Origin: Prorocentrum cordatum
Lineage: Eukaryota > Sar > Dinophyceae > Prorocentrales > Prorocentraceae
Length of the DNA stretch: 64,000 nucleotides
Reading direction: 5' to 3'
Assembly: GCA_963575745.1 (NCBI GenBank)
Contig: CAUYUJ010012558.1
Coordinates: 1,050,203 to 1,114,202, forward strand
The translations under genes and the position numbers were made by a program. Position 1 is the stretch's first letter. Each line of letters opens with the position of its first letter. Below are positions 42,055-53,196 of this stretch, in pieces. Below the pieces are notes generated by a model that saw only the letters and a program-made list of their open reading frames with translations, made no database searches and was not told the DNA's origin.

Positions 42055-43455
42055 GGGAACTCCCCACATAGCCCGCAGGCCACACAGGTGCAACACATCC
42101 CACACGTCACACAGGGCCCGCAGGTCGTGCAGGCGGCGTATGGCCATCCAGGTCACACAGATCGCATAAGTACCACGGGTCCCACAGGCTCCCAAGGTCC
42201 CGCAGGTCCGACAGGTCTCACAGGTCCCACATGCCCCACATGGTTCGCATGTCCCCCACAAGTGTCACAGGTCTCACAGGTCTCACTGGCCACAGAGATC
42301 CCCCAGGAACCGTAGGTCGCACTGGTCCCGCAGGTCCCAGAAGTCCACAGTTCCCACCTGCCCCACAGGCCCCACTGGTCCTGCATGCCCCACATGCCCC
42401 ACAGGCCCCACAGGTGCCACATCCCACAGATATCACAGGTGTCACAGTTCCCGCAGGTCGTGCAGGCCACATAAGTCCCTCGAGGTCCCCCAGGTCTCAC
42501 ATGTCCCACAGGCCACAGAAGTCCCTGAGGTCCCGCGGGCCCCGTCTGTCCCACAGGTCGCGCAAGTCCACCGTTCCCACCTGCCCCACAGTCCCCACAC
42601 GTCTCGAAGGCCTCACACAGGCCACAGAGGTCCCTCAGGTCCACCTGGTCCCACAGGTCCCGCAGGACGCACAAGTCCCAGAGTTCCCTCCTGGCCAACA
42701 GGTGCCACAGGTCCCGCAGGTCCCACAAGTCCCTCCAGGTCCCACCATGTCCCTGAGGCCACAGAGATACCGCAGGTACCACAGGTACTGCAGGTCCCAC
42801 AGGTCGCGCAAGTCCACAGTTCCCACCTGCCCCACAGGCCCCACTTGTCTAGAAGGTCTCACATGTCTAAAATGGCCGCAGAGGTCCCGCATGTCCAACA
42901 AGTTCCACTGGTCCCAAAGGTCGCACATGCCCCACATATCCCACAGTTCTCCCAAGTCCCACAGGAGCCGCAGGTGCCACAGGTCCCAAAGGCCCCACAA
43001 GTCCAACAGGGCCCCACAGGTCCCGCAGGCGGTATAGGCCGCACAGGTCCCATGGTTCCAATAGGCCCACAGGTGTCCCCAGTCCCATAAGTGCCACAGG
43101 TCGCACGGCCCCACTGGTCCCGCAGGTCGTACAGGCAGCACAGGACCCACAGGTCCCACAGGCGTCCCAGGTCCCACAGGTCCCACAAGTTCCACAAGTC
43201 CCACGGTTCTCACAGGTCTCGCGGGCCCCACACGTCCCACAGGTCCCACAGGTCTAAGAGGTCTCACACGGGCCCAACAGGTCCCACAGGTCGCTCAAGG
43301 CCCACATGCCCCACTTGCTCCACAGGTCCCACGGGCCCCACAGGTCCCACAGGTCACACAGGCCCTACATGTCCCACGGGTCTCACAGGTTGGAAGACTC
43401 AGAGGTCCCACTGGTCTCGCAGGTCCCACAGGCCACACAGGTCTCACATGGCATG
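42055..43455. repeat. 1.4-kb CCCACAGGT minisatellite
   Basis: Degenerate tandem copies of the 9-mer CCCACAGGT. Every plus frame stays mostly open as His-Arg-Ser or Pro-Gln-Val triplets and the minus strand as Trp-Asp-Leu, Gly-Pro-Val or Cys-Gly-Thr, so long frames here are artefacts. Confidence 0.95.
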
Positions 43456-43459
43456 TTCT

Positions 43460-44070
43460 TTCCTGTTATTTGGGTGCTTTGCTGGGGTAATTTCAATGCG
43501 CGGCCCCTGGAAGTCCCGACCCTTTCCCCGGGGCCTGCTGTTCGTCCCGAGCCGATTTGTGACAGCCACGGGGTCCAGCAACCAGCAAGGGCTCCCAGAG
43601 GCCGAAAACTGTGAAAACACCCGCCCTGATTATGTCAGAACGCTGCATGTCTGAGGAGGCCCTGTCGAAGCAAAGCCGGCCAGCCCAGCCCGGCACCCGG
43701 GGAAGAAACTCACCGGTGGCCCGCGCGCCGCCGAGCCGCCAGGCACTCGCCCCATGGCAAGAGCCCCGCACGCCCCCGCGCCCGCTGAGCCGCCCCCCCT
43801 GGTGCCAAGTCTTGTATGAAACTGCCCGAACGCACGGGCGCTGGAACAAAGCTCGGGCCCTTTCCGAGCGCCCAGGCGCGGGGTCCTGCCCTCCCTCCCG
43901 TGGCCCAGGGAGGGCCTCGCCCCAGAGCCCGCGTCCTGCAGGGGAGCGCCCGCGAGGTCGGCCATGCCAGGGAGCGCGAGCGAGTTTCGGCGGGTGCCCA
44001 CCTCGAGGGGGGTCACCGGGAGGCGGGGGAGGGAAACGAGTGGAGGAAGAAAAGGGGTGCTGAAGAGAAG
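43460..44070. other. No supported gene
   Basis: GC-rich, with open frames on both strands; minus-strand segments such as RRNSLALPGMADLAGAPLQD have mixed composition but no motif. A coding exon cannot be excluded. Confidence 0.3.
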
Positions 44071-44074
44071 GGGG

Positions 44075-44155
44075 GAGGAGGAGGAGGAGGAGGAGGAGGA
44101 GGAGGAGGAGGAGGAGGAGGAGGAGGGAGGAGGAGGAGGAGGAGGAGAAGGAGGA
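44075..44155. repeat. (GAG)n array
   Basis: GAG array broken by one GGAGGG. Confidence 0.9.
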
Positions 44156-44224
44156 CCTCCGAGGCCGTGAATGAGCGCTGGACAGCGGGAAAAGCGAAAA
44201 CGCCCAAATCCTTCAAAAACCATC

Positions 44225-44360
44225 GGGGAATCCCACCAGCCCTTTGGGCGTGAGTGGTTTAGCGAGCTTTCTCTGTCCTCAACCCCCCAACCCCCCTTCT
44301 TCCCCTTCGGGGAGGGGTTTACCCCTCCCCCTACCCCCTCCCCCTGGGCCTGGAGAGGAA
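44225..44360 (+). repeat. Dispersed repeat G, copy 2
   Basis: Copy of 35337-35410, followed by CCCCTCCCCCTGGGCCTGGA as near 37140. Confidence 0.7.
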
Positions 44361-44479
44361 GTCCGGCGGGTGGTCAGGGGGGTCTTTTTCGACGCCTGGG
44401 AGGGCCAAAAAACGACGACCCTCACGAGGATTCTGGCCCCGACGGGGGGACGCTCTTGTAGTACCCCCCTCTTCGTCGA

Positions 44480-44640
44480 CGCCAAAAACATTGATTTTAC
44501 CCAGGTTTTGGCCCCATTTTGGCCTTCTGAGGGGGTCGCGCTCCTCGTCCTTCATAGCAAAATCATTGATTTTACAAAGGTTTGGGGCTCATTTTGTCCT
44601 TCTCAGGGGGGCAGCTCTCATTTGCGCTTCTGAGGAGGTC
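44480..44640. repeat. Tandem duplication of about 74 bp
   Basis: CATTGATTTTACCCAGGTTT with TGGCCCCATTTTGGCCTTCT at 44490, then CATTGATTTTACAAAGGTTT with GGGCTCATTTTGTCCTTCT at about 44564. Confidence 0.75.
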
Positions 44641-44945
44641 GCAAGAGGCCCCAAGATGGCCCCAAGAGGCCCCCAGGAGGCTCTCAAGAGGCCTCCAAGA
44701 GGCCCCCCAGAGGCCCCCAAGCGGCCCCAAGAGGCCCCCAAGAGGCCCCCAAGAGGCCCCCAAGAGGCCCCACGAGGCCCCAAGAGGCCCCCAAGAGGCC
44801 CCCAAGAGGCCCCCAAGAGGCCCCACGAGGCCCCAAGAGGCCCCCAAGAGGCCCCCAAGAGGCCCCCAGAGGCCCCCAAGAGGCCCCAGAGGCCCAAGAG
44901 GCCCCCAAGAGGCCCCCAAGAGGCCCCCAAGAGGCCCCACGAGGA
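44640..44945. repeat. GGCCCCCAAGA array, main locus
   Basis: About 27 copies of the 11-mer GGCCCCCAAGA with variants GGCCCCACGA and GGCCCCAAGA. It continues directly into the 27-bp array. Confidence 0.95.
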
Positions 44946-45215
44946 GCCCCAACGACTCACACCAGGACGAGGGGCCCGAACGACTCACACCACGAAGAGC
45001 CCGAACGACGCACACCAGGAGGAGGGGCCCGAACGACTCACAGCAGGACGAGGCGCCCGAACAACTCACACCACGAGGAGCCCGAACGACTCACACCAGG
45101 ACGAAGAGCCCGAACGACTCACACCACGAAGAGCCCGAACGACTCACACCAGGAAGAAGGGCCCGAACGACTCACACCAGGACGAAAAGCCCGAACGACT
45201 CAAACCACGAGGAGC
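44945..45215. repeat. CCCGAACGACTCACACCA array
   Basis: Units of 24-27 bp: GAGCCCGAACGACTCACACC then AGGACGA or ACGA, about ten copies. Confidence 0.9.
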
Positions 45216-45419
45216 GCTTTCTCTCCCTCCTCCTCTGCCTCGTCCCTCTCCCGCTCCCACCACAAGGAGGGTGTACAAGGAGGCGGGGGGAAGGAGGAAC
45301 AGGGGAGATATGCGGGGGCAGGCGGAAACACGCCTGAAAAACACGACTGTCGGCATGCTTCGCAAGAGTTGCTGTTGTGAGATGGGCTGGTGGGGATACG
45401 CGAAGCGTAAAGAATTAAG

Positions 45420-45620
45420 GAATTCAGCCTCCCAGGGCCCTCTTGGGGAGCCTCTTGAGTCCGTCCTGGGGCATGTTGGCGTCCTCGTCGGCGGTCTCGA
45501 GGGCATCTCGGGCGTCTTCGGGGCCTCTTGGGACCGTCTTGGGCCCTCTCGGGACCCCCACTGGGCCCTCGCGGGACCCCCACTAGCCTGTCGTGGACTG
45601 TTTCAGGGTGGGCCGGGGCC
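45420..45620. repeat. GGCCCCCAAGA family in reverse orientation
   Basis: GGCCCTCTTGGGGAGCCTCT, GGGGCCTCTTGGGACCGTCT and TTGGGCCCTCTCGGGACCC are complements of the 11-mer, facing the array at 44640-44945 across about 480 bp. Confidence 0.7.
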
Positions 45621-45718
45621 GCCTCGGGAGCTCGACCCCCCCCCACAGCCCCCGGCGGGCCCATGGGGGGAACAGGCAGCGGCCTGCCCCCCCCCCCCCC
45701 TGGCCTACTACATAGATG

Positions 45719-45723
<5 letters not shown>

Positions 45724-45773
<50 letters not shown>

Positions 45774-45784
45774 TATATATATGT
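45724..45784. repeat. (TA)n microsatellite
   Basis: TATATA run with one phase shift at about 45767. Confidence 0.95.
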
Positions 45785-45824
45785 ATTTACACACACCCAT
45801 TCTGGCTCTGGTCACGAAAGCACG

Positions 45825-46120
45825 AGAATACTCGAGAACCCAAAAACCCAATCGTACCATGCACCTTGGACCCGAACGCGGGAACCTAAGAAACCGGCCG
45901 CCCACCGTAATCGGCCGGGGACCCAAAATCCGCAAACCTTGGAACCTGGCCGCCCAACGAAATCGGGCCCGCCACTTGCTCCGAGTCTTTCAGTTCGGAG
46001 TGCAAGGAGTGTTGTTTCTCTCTCTCTCTCTCTTTTTCTGTCTCTTTCCCTTTCTCTCTCCCTTTCTGTCTGTGTGCGCATGTACATACACATACACGCA
46101 AGTGGCATGCGCGTGCCGAG
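45825..46120. repeat. GGAACCC-rich sequence and (TC)n
   Basis: GGGAACCTAAGAAACCGGCC, GGGGACCCAAAATCCG and TTGGAACCTGGCC words, similar to 48585-48720; then TCTCTC at 46017-46062. Confidence 0.6.
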
Positions 46121-46149
46121 GCTAATGGGCTAATGCAAACACATGTGCA

Positions 46150-46515
46150 GGTTGTGGGTGGAATGCGTACTGTGTGTGTGCTATGTGTTCAGTGTTGTGT
46201 GTTGTGTCGTGTGTGCGTGTGGTGTGTGTGTGTTGTTTGTGTGATCTGTGTGAGTTATGTGTGGGTAATGTGTGTTCTGCCTGTTATGTGTTAGGTGTGT
46301 GTTGTGTGCGAACTGTGCGTTGCGTGTAACGTGTCTGTGTGTGTGTGCTGTGTAATGTTGTGTGTGTTTGTGTTGTGTGTGTGCGTGTGCGTGTGTATCC
46401 TCTGTGTGATATGTGTGTTGCAGGTGTTGTGTGTGTGCGTTCTCTGTGTGTTGTGTGTGTGGTGTGTTGTGTGTGGTGTGCGTGCGTGTGTGTACAATGT
46501 GCTGTGCTGTGTGCT
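46150..46515. repeat. TGTGTGTTGTG-type array
   Basis: Degenerate TG repeat over about 350 bp. Confidence 0.85.
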
Positions 46516-46519
46516 TTCG

Positions 46520-47035
46520 ATGTGGTCTACGCAAGGGCTCAATTTCGGCAGGATGTCTAGGCCAAACGGCCATGTTTCCCAGATTCGTGGTCAGAAAGGG
46601 TTATGTTTGAAGGGTGCTCTGGCGAAACTACGAATTTCGAAGACCGGACGCAAACCCGTGAATTCAAACAAGTTTTTGAAGGTTTTACGTTACAATGTTT
46701 GATTGAAAGGGGCTGTGTGTTTGGACCCTGATGTCACGATCTGCGTGAGGGGTGCCACCGCCTTCTTCTGTTTTTCTTCTTAAGACTTGACGGTGTCCCG
46801 AGCAGAACGGCAAGACAAATCGCGCACGGAACCAGTGCATCGCCTCTGAGCTCTACTCCCTTATTCATAAAAATGCATGGAACCCTGAACCAAAAGATCT
46901 TGCCATCAATCGGGAAGTCGACATTTACGTCCGCCGCCTTCCGCCGGCCTTCCGCCGCCCTCGGCCGAGGAAGAGGCGGCAATTTCATCGATCCCCAAAG
47001 GCGAGGAAATTTATCAAATATTCCACACGCACACA
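46520..47035. other. No supported gene
   Basis: GCCTTCCGCCGGCCTTCCGC at about 46937 is a short duplication. No gene seen. Confidence 0.35.
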
Positions 47036-47037
47036 CA

Positions 47038-47130
47038 CATATATATATATATATAGAGATAGATAGATAGATAGATACATGTATACACTAATTTCCCTAC
47101 GCTCTCTCTCTCTCTCTCGCTCTCTCCACT
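47038..47130. repeat. (TA)n, (GATA)n and (TC)n
   Basis: TATATA at 47040-47055, GATAGATA to 47077, then TCTCTC at 47103-47120. Confidence 0.9.
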
Positions 47131-47149
47131 CGGTCTCTTTTTTCCTTAC

Positions 47150-48350
47150 CTAGGCTCTGCCTAGAAGGGTTCTTACTCTGTGGGCTTAAAAGGGCTGGGC
47201 AGTGCAAAGCGCCCCGGGCGGTTCCCCCAGGATCCGCCCCGCGGTTCCCCAGCTGCGTCCCCTTAGCTTAGCGTTGCTTATCTCATCTTAGCTTAGCTTA
47301 TTTCATATTAGCTTAGCTTAGCTTCATCTTAGCTCAGGTTTATCTTAGCTTAGCTTACCTTCATCTTAGCTCTGCTGAGCTTTAGCATAGCAGAGCACAG
47401 CAGAGCATAGCACAGCGTTGCATAGCATAGCGCAGCACAGCATATCATAGCATAGCCCAGCATAGCATAGCGCATAATAGCATGGCATAGCATAGCATAG
47501 CGCAGCACAGTACAGCACAGCATAGCACAGCGCAGCAGAGCAGAGCAGAGCAGAGCAGAGCAGAGCATAGCACAGCAGCTAAGCAAAGGCAAAGCAACAG
47601 CAGCGACAGCAAAGCAAAGCACAAGCAACGCAAAGCAAAGCAAAGCAAAAGAAAAGGAAAGGCAAAGCAAAAGCAATGTTCAGCACGGCGCCACAGAGGC
47701 GTCCCAAGAGGCCACCAGGAGACCAAAATCATTGATTCGCTATAGGAAACATACATTTTCGCCATACACGGCCTTTCGGTTTTCACAGCGTTGACGACGG
47801 TCCAAGACGCCCTCAAGACCGCTTCAAGACGGCCCAAGAGGCTCCCAAGAGGCCCCCAAAAAACGTCCCAAAAGCGTCCCAAGACGCCCAAGATGGCCAA
47901 GTCGTGCGGTAGTACACTGGATACGGAGCATTCTCAAGCACACGCGGTGAGCGAATGCGGAAACATGCGTGTGTGTGTGTGTCTGTGCGCAGGCAAAGCA
48001 GAAACAACATCAAGCAAAAGCAAGAACAACATCAAAGCAAAAACAATAGCAAAAGCAAAAGCAAAAGCAAAGGCAGGGCAATGCAAAGCAAAAACAAAAC
48101 CAATGCGAAAGTGTATATGTAGATGTAGATGTAGATGTAGGTGTAGGTGTAGATGTAGATGTAGATGTAGATGTAGATGTAGGTGTAGATGTAGGTGTAG
48201 ATGTAGGTGTAGATGTAGGTGTAGATGTGAGTCTCGCTGTTGATGTTGATGTAGATGTAGATGCAGGTGTAGATGTTGATGTAGCTGTCGGTGTAGATGT
48301 AGATGTTGCTTTCCTAGATGCTCCAACTCCTAGGTAGGGTCGCACTGGGA
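47150..48350 (+). mobile_element. Composite array element E2
   Basis: Opens ACCTAGGCTCTGCCTAGAAG and GGTTCTTACTCTG like E1, with CCCGGGCGGTTCCCCCAG, then a GCTTAGCTTA array (47262-47380), GCATAGCAGAGCACAGC array (47381-47575), GCAAAGC words and a GGCCCCCAAGA stretch (47690-47890). After these come GCAAAAGC words (47990-48080) and a GATGTAGATGTAG array (48110-48305). It closes CTCCAACTCCTAGGTAGGGT and CGCACTGGGATA. The ends and order match E1; the inner arrays differ in length and in extra material. Confidence 0.65.
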
Positions 48351-48354
48351 TACT

Positions 48355-49640
48355 TTGTTTTCATTTGATCTACTGCTTAGACCACTCAACATGCGATGCT
48401 CTCTGTGGGTGATTTTGTATGTAGAACTGTGTTGCGTATTGCACATGATCCAGTCTGCTATCTCTCAACTATGCTCCCTGTCTGATATGTTCTCTTTATT
48501 CATACCATCTTCTATATCATTATCACCGTGGTCGCAAAGACCTGGGCACTTGGCAGCAGCCAACGACTCGAAGACCCTGGAACCTTACAACGCTGGGAAC
48601 TCGGGACCCAAAACACAAAACCCGGGAACAACCACCGAAATCGGCCCGGAACCCAAAACCGGGAACCCAGGAACCCAGGAATCCGAACACGGGAATCCAG
48701 CCTCATACCGAAAGCGGCACGGAACATTCGCCTATTCTTTCAACATCCGCTAGGACCCCTTCAGTGCAAGCACTGATTGGAAGAGTGAGACGAGGAAGTG
48801 GAAGAAGACGCAGAAGAAGCAGGGGAGACACAAAAAGTTGAAGATTCGGCCCTGCGCGTGGTCATCCTCGCTTGGGCCTGGCGCCGCTCCATCCATGGTT
48901 TCTACCTTTGCGTTTAGCGTTATATGGTGCTTTACAATTTCCGACGATTACCTGTGCTAACGCATTGAGTAGCCGATCGTTCCCTTCGAGAAATTCCGAT
49001 CTGTCACCGTTGAATATATTGAGCGCCTGGATTGCTTTGACTTGATTATCGCTCTCTGGTCACCTCGACACCTGCCTGCATTTAAATTGTCAATGACCTT
49101 TGTTCGGAGGCCATGTTTCAAACTGTTATTTGGCTATGTTCTCCAATCTGCGACTCCGCCTTGCACCTGTTCTGATCAACCGACGAGGGCCCTCGGCCTC
49201 CCATTCGGCTGATCTGGTAAACAAGCCGCTCGTACGCATGATGTGGCACTTGGCCGGGCATCTGCTTGGCTTTGTTGCATCAGTTTTACCTCCCCCTTCT
49301 CCTCTTCTCCCCTCCTGCTGGAAACTTGTTGGACGTGATGGGCACACTGACTGCGTACGACAGCCTCGCAACAAAAACGAACCAGCGCATGGCATCGTCA
49401 GCACAAGGCATCGCCGTGCACGCGCGTCGTGAGTGAGCGAGTCTGGGCAGACGCAAAAAAAGACACGAGCCCTCGTCCGGCGCGCGGGGCCCTGTACAGG
49501 GTCGTGGGCCACGCCAGTGGCATGATGGGCCGCATGCACCTCGAGGTTTCATTTCCAAGTCCGTTCAAACCCTTGTACCCATGTAACCGCCAAGCGGGGC
49601 ATAAACCGGGAAACGCCACCGAGCTGTATGATTCCAGACA
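48355..49640. other. No supported gene; GGAACCC-rich stretch
   Basis: 48585-48725 has CGGAACCCAAAACCGGGAAC and AGGAACCCAGGAATCC words. Elsewhere open frames without motifs. Confidence 0.4.
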
Positions 49641-49659
49641 CGGGAATCACCCCGGCACT

Positions 49660-49860
49660 GTTAGCTCGACCTGAACATCTTCTGGTCAGGTATGAACATC
49701 GTTGTTTCGCAGGGAAAGCTCCTTCAAGTCGACCTGGGAAGCAGGGCTCTTATCGGACACCGCCGCTAGGCCAAATGAACTCATGGTCTACCTGAACATC
49801 TTCCCGTGCAAATGGCGTGCTAGTCGCACACCGCCGCCAGGCCATGCGAATCCAGAAGAA
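49660..49860. repeat. Diverged duplication of about 120 bp
   Basis: CGACCTGAACATCTTCTGG at about 49668 and CTACCTGAACATCTTCCCG at about 49789; CACCGCCGCTAGGCC at 49759 and CACCGCCGCCAGGCC at 49839. Confidence 0.6.
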
Positions 49861-49984
49861 GCGTCACCGCCACCACCACAGAAGCGACTGATCCAAATTT
49901 GCGAAAACTGTCGTAAAGGCGATGTGTGATGGGTCTCCTCTCCCCCTCCATCTTCCTCTCCGGAGGGCCTCCGAAGGCAGAGGC

Positions 49985-50115
49985 GTTCGTCGCCGCCGCC
50001 GTCGTCGCTGCCGCCGCCGCTGTCGTCGCTGCCGACGCCGTCGCTGTCGCCGTCGTCGTCCGTCGTCGTCCGTCGTCGTCGTCGTTCGTCGCCGCCTTCG
50101 TCGTCGCTGTCACCG
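49985..50115. repeat. CGTCGC/CGCCGC tract
   Basis: GTCGTCGCCGCC-type triplets. Confidence 0.85.
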
Positions 50116-50158
50116 TCGTTTGGATGTAGCCAGGAGGAACAAGTTATGACTTCAAAAA

Positions 50159-50596
50159 GTGCGGCGGCGCAACGATAGCAAACCCAAGAGACCTCACATT
50201 GGCGTTCAAGGTATCATTTTAGGTAACTCTGAAATCCAAGAGGAGGCCGAGGTCCCTAGCGGGTCAATGATTGTCGTCTACCACTACACCATTGCGTCGC
50301 CTTCGTCAGTGCGCACCTCCACTCGCCCTGCTCACCGTCACAAGCGCGTCATCGTCGTCGTCGAAGTCGCCGTGTCGTCGCCAGCCTGCGCCAGCGTAGC
50401 TAGACGCAGCGGCGGCGGCGGGTGCGCGGGCGCGGCGGGCCCCGGGGGGAGGGAGGGCGGGGGGCGGAATCGAGGGGGATTGCCCAAAACAAAACCAAAT
50501 TTACGAAACGGGTTTAGTACATTGGGCTCTGCATCAGTCCCTTCAGAGGCCGCCCATGTAGCAAATTGGGCTCACGGCTTGGCAAAATCGTCCTAA
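50159..50596 (+). CDS. Hypothetical 145-codon open frame, weak
   Basis: Contains a stretch of mixed composition (KRPHIGVQGIILGNSEIQEE, SMIVVYHYTIASPSS) before Gly-rich low complexity. It has no motif. Possibly an exon, possibly chance. Confidence 0.18.
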   Translation: MRRRNDSKPKRPHIGVQGIILGNSEIQEEAEVPSGSMIVVYHYTIASPSSVRTSTRPAHRHKRVIVVVEVAVSSPACASVARRSGGGGCAGAAGPGGREGGGRNRGGLPKTKPNLRNGFSTLGSASVPSEAAHVANWAHGLAKSS

Positions 50597-50609
50597 ACTG
50601 TTCCGGCGA

Positions 50610-51350
50610 AGACGACGACGGCGATTGCGACGCCGACGGCGATTGCAACGGTGGTAGCGTCAGCAACGGCGCGCGGGGCGGACGCAGGTGCGCCGACGAC
50701 GAGGACGACGCGAAGGTGCATTGGTTATTGGTTTCTTCCTCGTGCATCTGCTCACGGTTCATTCTTGTCAGCAGCGCTGCGCTTGATGTCCCGATTTGAA
50801 CGACTGCGAAGTCACGTTCGTTAAACATCTATATCTTACCTACCTATTCTTGCTCACCAATACTATTAACTGCTCCCGCATGGTTAGCTTGAAGAGCGGC
50901 TGTGGTGAAATCGTATGAGTCACCCTGCTGTGACGCAATTCTATGTTTACTGTGTTCGGACCACTCTTGGCGTGCAGTCGGTGTTACCTGTGCGGGTCTT
51001 GCCATGGCCTCGTTCCACTACCATGCAAGTGTGGATAGCGCGCTCTTCCATGCGTAGCTAAGGACGGCGATTGCCTGCGAAGGTGCGGGAGGGAAGCAAC
51101 GCATACATCGAGCCAAACGACGGACTGTTCAGGGGTACTGGTGCTATAAAACAAACGCCGTCACCCCTTCCTCCTCTTCCTCCTCCTTCCCGCCCAGTCC
51201 CCGTTCATACAACTATCTCCCTGTCGTACCCCCCCCCCGACGCGTAAGGCGGACCCGGTGATTCGCCTGAGATTCCCGCGCCAGTTACGATGCTGAGTCG
51301 TGAAATCTGTATCGGCTACACGGATGCAGAGGGGGGGTGGGGGTGACAAA
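50610..51350. other. No supported gene
   Basis: GAC-rich words at 50612-50720, then ordinary sequence with no motif seen. Confidence 0.35.
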
Positions 51351-51354
51351 ATGG

Positions 51355-52080
51355 GGTTATCGCCTTGGCGCTGCGATGGTCCGCCTGAAGGTTTACAACA
51401 GCCAGAAAGATGGAGGGAGGTCAATTTCCAAAATTGGGCTCTCGCCTGAGCGTCGCGCACATTCGTACTAAAAGCTTGCAACACGCACCAGGATGGGTGG
51501 GGTAGTTTTCAAGAAGTGGTTCTCGCCTGAGCGCCCCGCACATTCACCTTAACAGCTTGCAGCTACTAGAAGGACAGAGGGGAGGGGTCAAAATGGGGCT
51601 CTCGCTTGAGCGCCGCGCACAGTCGCCCCAAAAGTCTCAAGTCGCTACCAGAATGGACGCGGGGCGTTTGTACACTTGGGCTATCGCCTTGGACCAGCAT
51701 GCGTTCGTCTGAAAGGCTTCCACCTGGTGTTCAAAATGAGGCTGTCGCCGTAACAGTAACGCCGCGACCATTTCTCTCAAACGCCTGGCACAGTTACACG
51801 TGTGGGGGGTAATTCGTAATCAAGATATGCCTTTCGCTTGAGAGTTCCCAAAGTGTAACGACCAGAATGTTGAACCGATGTACCACCTGCACGGATGGAG
51901 AGCGCAGCCTTTTCAGGCGGTGGTTCTCGCTTAGGTTTCCTCACATACTGGACCTGAAAGTGAAGCCTTGCAGTGAGGAGCGGCGCCGTTTCAAAAGGGG
52001 ACTCTTGCTAGACACAGCGAAAGGCTCCCCTGATGTTGCTAGCAGGATTCAGGCAGCTCCAGCTCAAAACGCGGATCTCG
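51355..52080. repeat. 80-bp degenerate tandem repeat, locus 2
   Basis: About eight units marked by CTCTCGCCTGAGCGTCGCGC, CTCGCCTGAGCGCCCCGCAC, CTCTCGCTTGAGCGCCGCGC and similar, each with CATTCG...CTTAAAAGCTTGCAAC-type and GGATGG...TTTTCAAAATGGGG-type parts. Divergence increases to the right. Confidence 0.75.
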
Positions 52081-52199
52081 CACGAATTGCAGGCCCGTCG
52101 GGTGCTTGTCTAAGTGGCGCTCATGTTGTGGACGGGCGAGTGCATTACAGCATCGTGTTGATGATGCAGCCTGGGGCTACTCTGGTCAACCTTCCCCTC

Positions 52200-52580
52200 C
52201 ATCTCCGCTTCCTGGTTCTGCTGCCTTATACTATATCATCTCTCCCTACCTCCCTCCCTCTCTCCTCCATGTTCCTCCTCCTCCTGTTCCTTCTGCTCCC
52301 CCTGCCTCATCCTACACCATCCCTCCTTACCCCCCTCCCTCCCTCCTTCCTGCTCCTCCTCATCCTCCTCATCCTCCTCCTCTTGCTCTCCCTCCTCATC
52401 CCACCTCTGTTTCCTCCTCCTCCTCCTCCTCGTCGGGGGCGCGGTCCTATCGGATGCGCTCCAATGGAAAACGACAGGAGTGGTAAGCAGGGGACCAACA
52501 CCCCCCCTCTCCCTCCTCATACCACCTCTCCTTCCTCCATCCCCTCCCTCCTCCTCCCTCCTCCTCCCAACCCCCCCCTC
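52200..52580. repeat. TCC/CCCTCC-rich tract
   Basis: Pyrimidine-rich sequence with CTCCTC runs. No gene seen. Confidence 0.75.
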
Positions 52581-52584
52581 CAGC

Positions 52585-52815
52585 AGTCTGCATGACAGAA
52601 TGGTCCTCTAAAAGCGGCAGCCTCTCCCTGCCCACTCGCCCGTGCCTTCCCTGCCCCAGCGCCGGATTGGTGGGTGGACGAGGCACCGACCTGGCGGGCG
52701 GAGTGCCAGGGCGGATGCCTCTGGTCCACCTCTCGCTCTCGGTGAACGTCGTCGTGGCGCCTCCTTGCGCTGTCCCAGCCGGGCTAGAGGAGCAGCAAGA
52801 TCTGCACGAACATAC
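52585..52815. other. No supported gene
   Basis: Open frames only; nothing recognised. Confidence 0.3.
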
Positions 52816-52816
52816 A

Positions 52817-52992
52817 CATAAACTTTCGGCGGTCCGCACGTGTTCCTCGCATCCGCGCTGGACCCCCCTTACTGGCGCGCGGAGCCCGTCTGGAGCGGCG
52901 CCGGGGGAGGCGCCTGGGGCGGCGCCAAGAGGCGCGGCGAGGGAGCTCCAGAGCAGACCCAAGAGATCCCCGCGGAGCTCCGGAAGTTTATG
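52817..52992. mobile_element. Foldback (MITE-like) element, copy B
   Basis: Ends CATAAACTTTCGGCGGTCCGC and GCGGAGCTCCGGAAGTTTATG are inverted (first written here as CATAAACTTTCGG plus CGGTCCGC). The interior is GGCGCC-rich and symmetric. Homologous to 2282-2447, and again next to repeat R, only 23 bp away. Confidence 0.65.
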
Positions 52993-53014
52993 ATTCCGCC
53001 GTTTTTCGATTGAC

Positions 53015-53177
53015 TACAGGGCAGTTTCTAATACACCGGATTTGTTTTAATCTATGGTTTTTAATACATGATGGATTTATGAAGAAATAATGCATGGACT
53101 CATCGTTGTTTTTGATGCTAAATCCCTGCATTTTGAATACATGATCCGCACGCGGAGCATGTATTTAAAACGGCACT
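53015..53177 (+). repeat. Dispersed repeat R, copy B, with conserved hairpin
   Basis: Second copy of 1865-2025. The hairpin TACATGATCCGC-AC-GCGGAGCATGTA is identical and lies at 53138-53163. Confidence 0.8.
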
Positions 53178-53196
53178 GTACGGGCAGGAGCTCTGG

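Noticed and set aside
42153-43267. Trp-Asp-Leu and His-Arg-Ser repeat proteins
   Set aside because: The 9-bp CCCACAGGT array is open in every frame on both strands.
44505-44535. CCCATTTTGGCC as a spliced-leader relic
   Set aside because: Only about ten bases match and the word belongs to a local 74-bp duplication.
44491-46125. A 544-codon plus-strand frame
   Set aside because: It crosses the 11-bp and 27-bp arrays, a TA repeat and a TC repeat; no domain.
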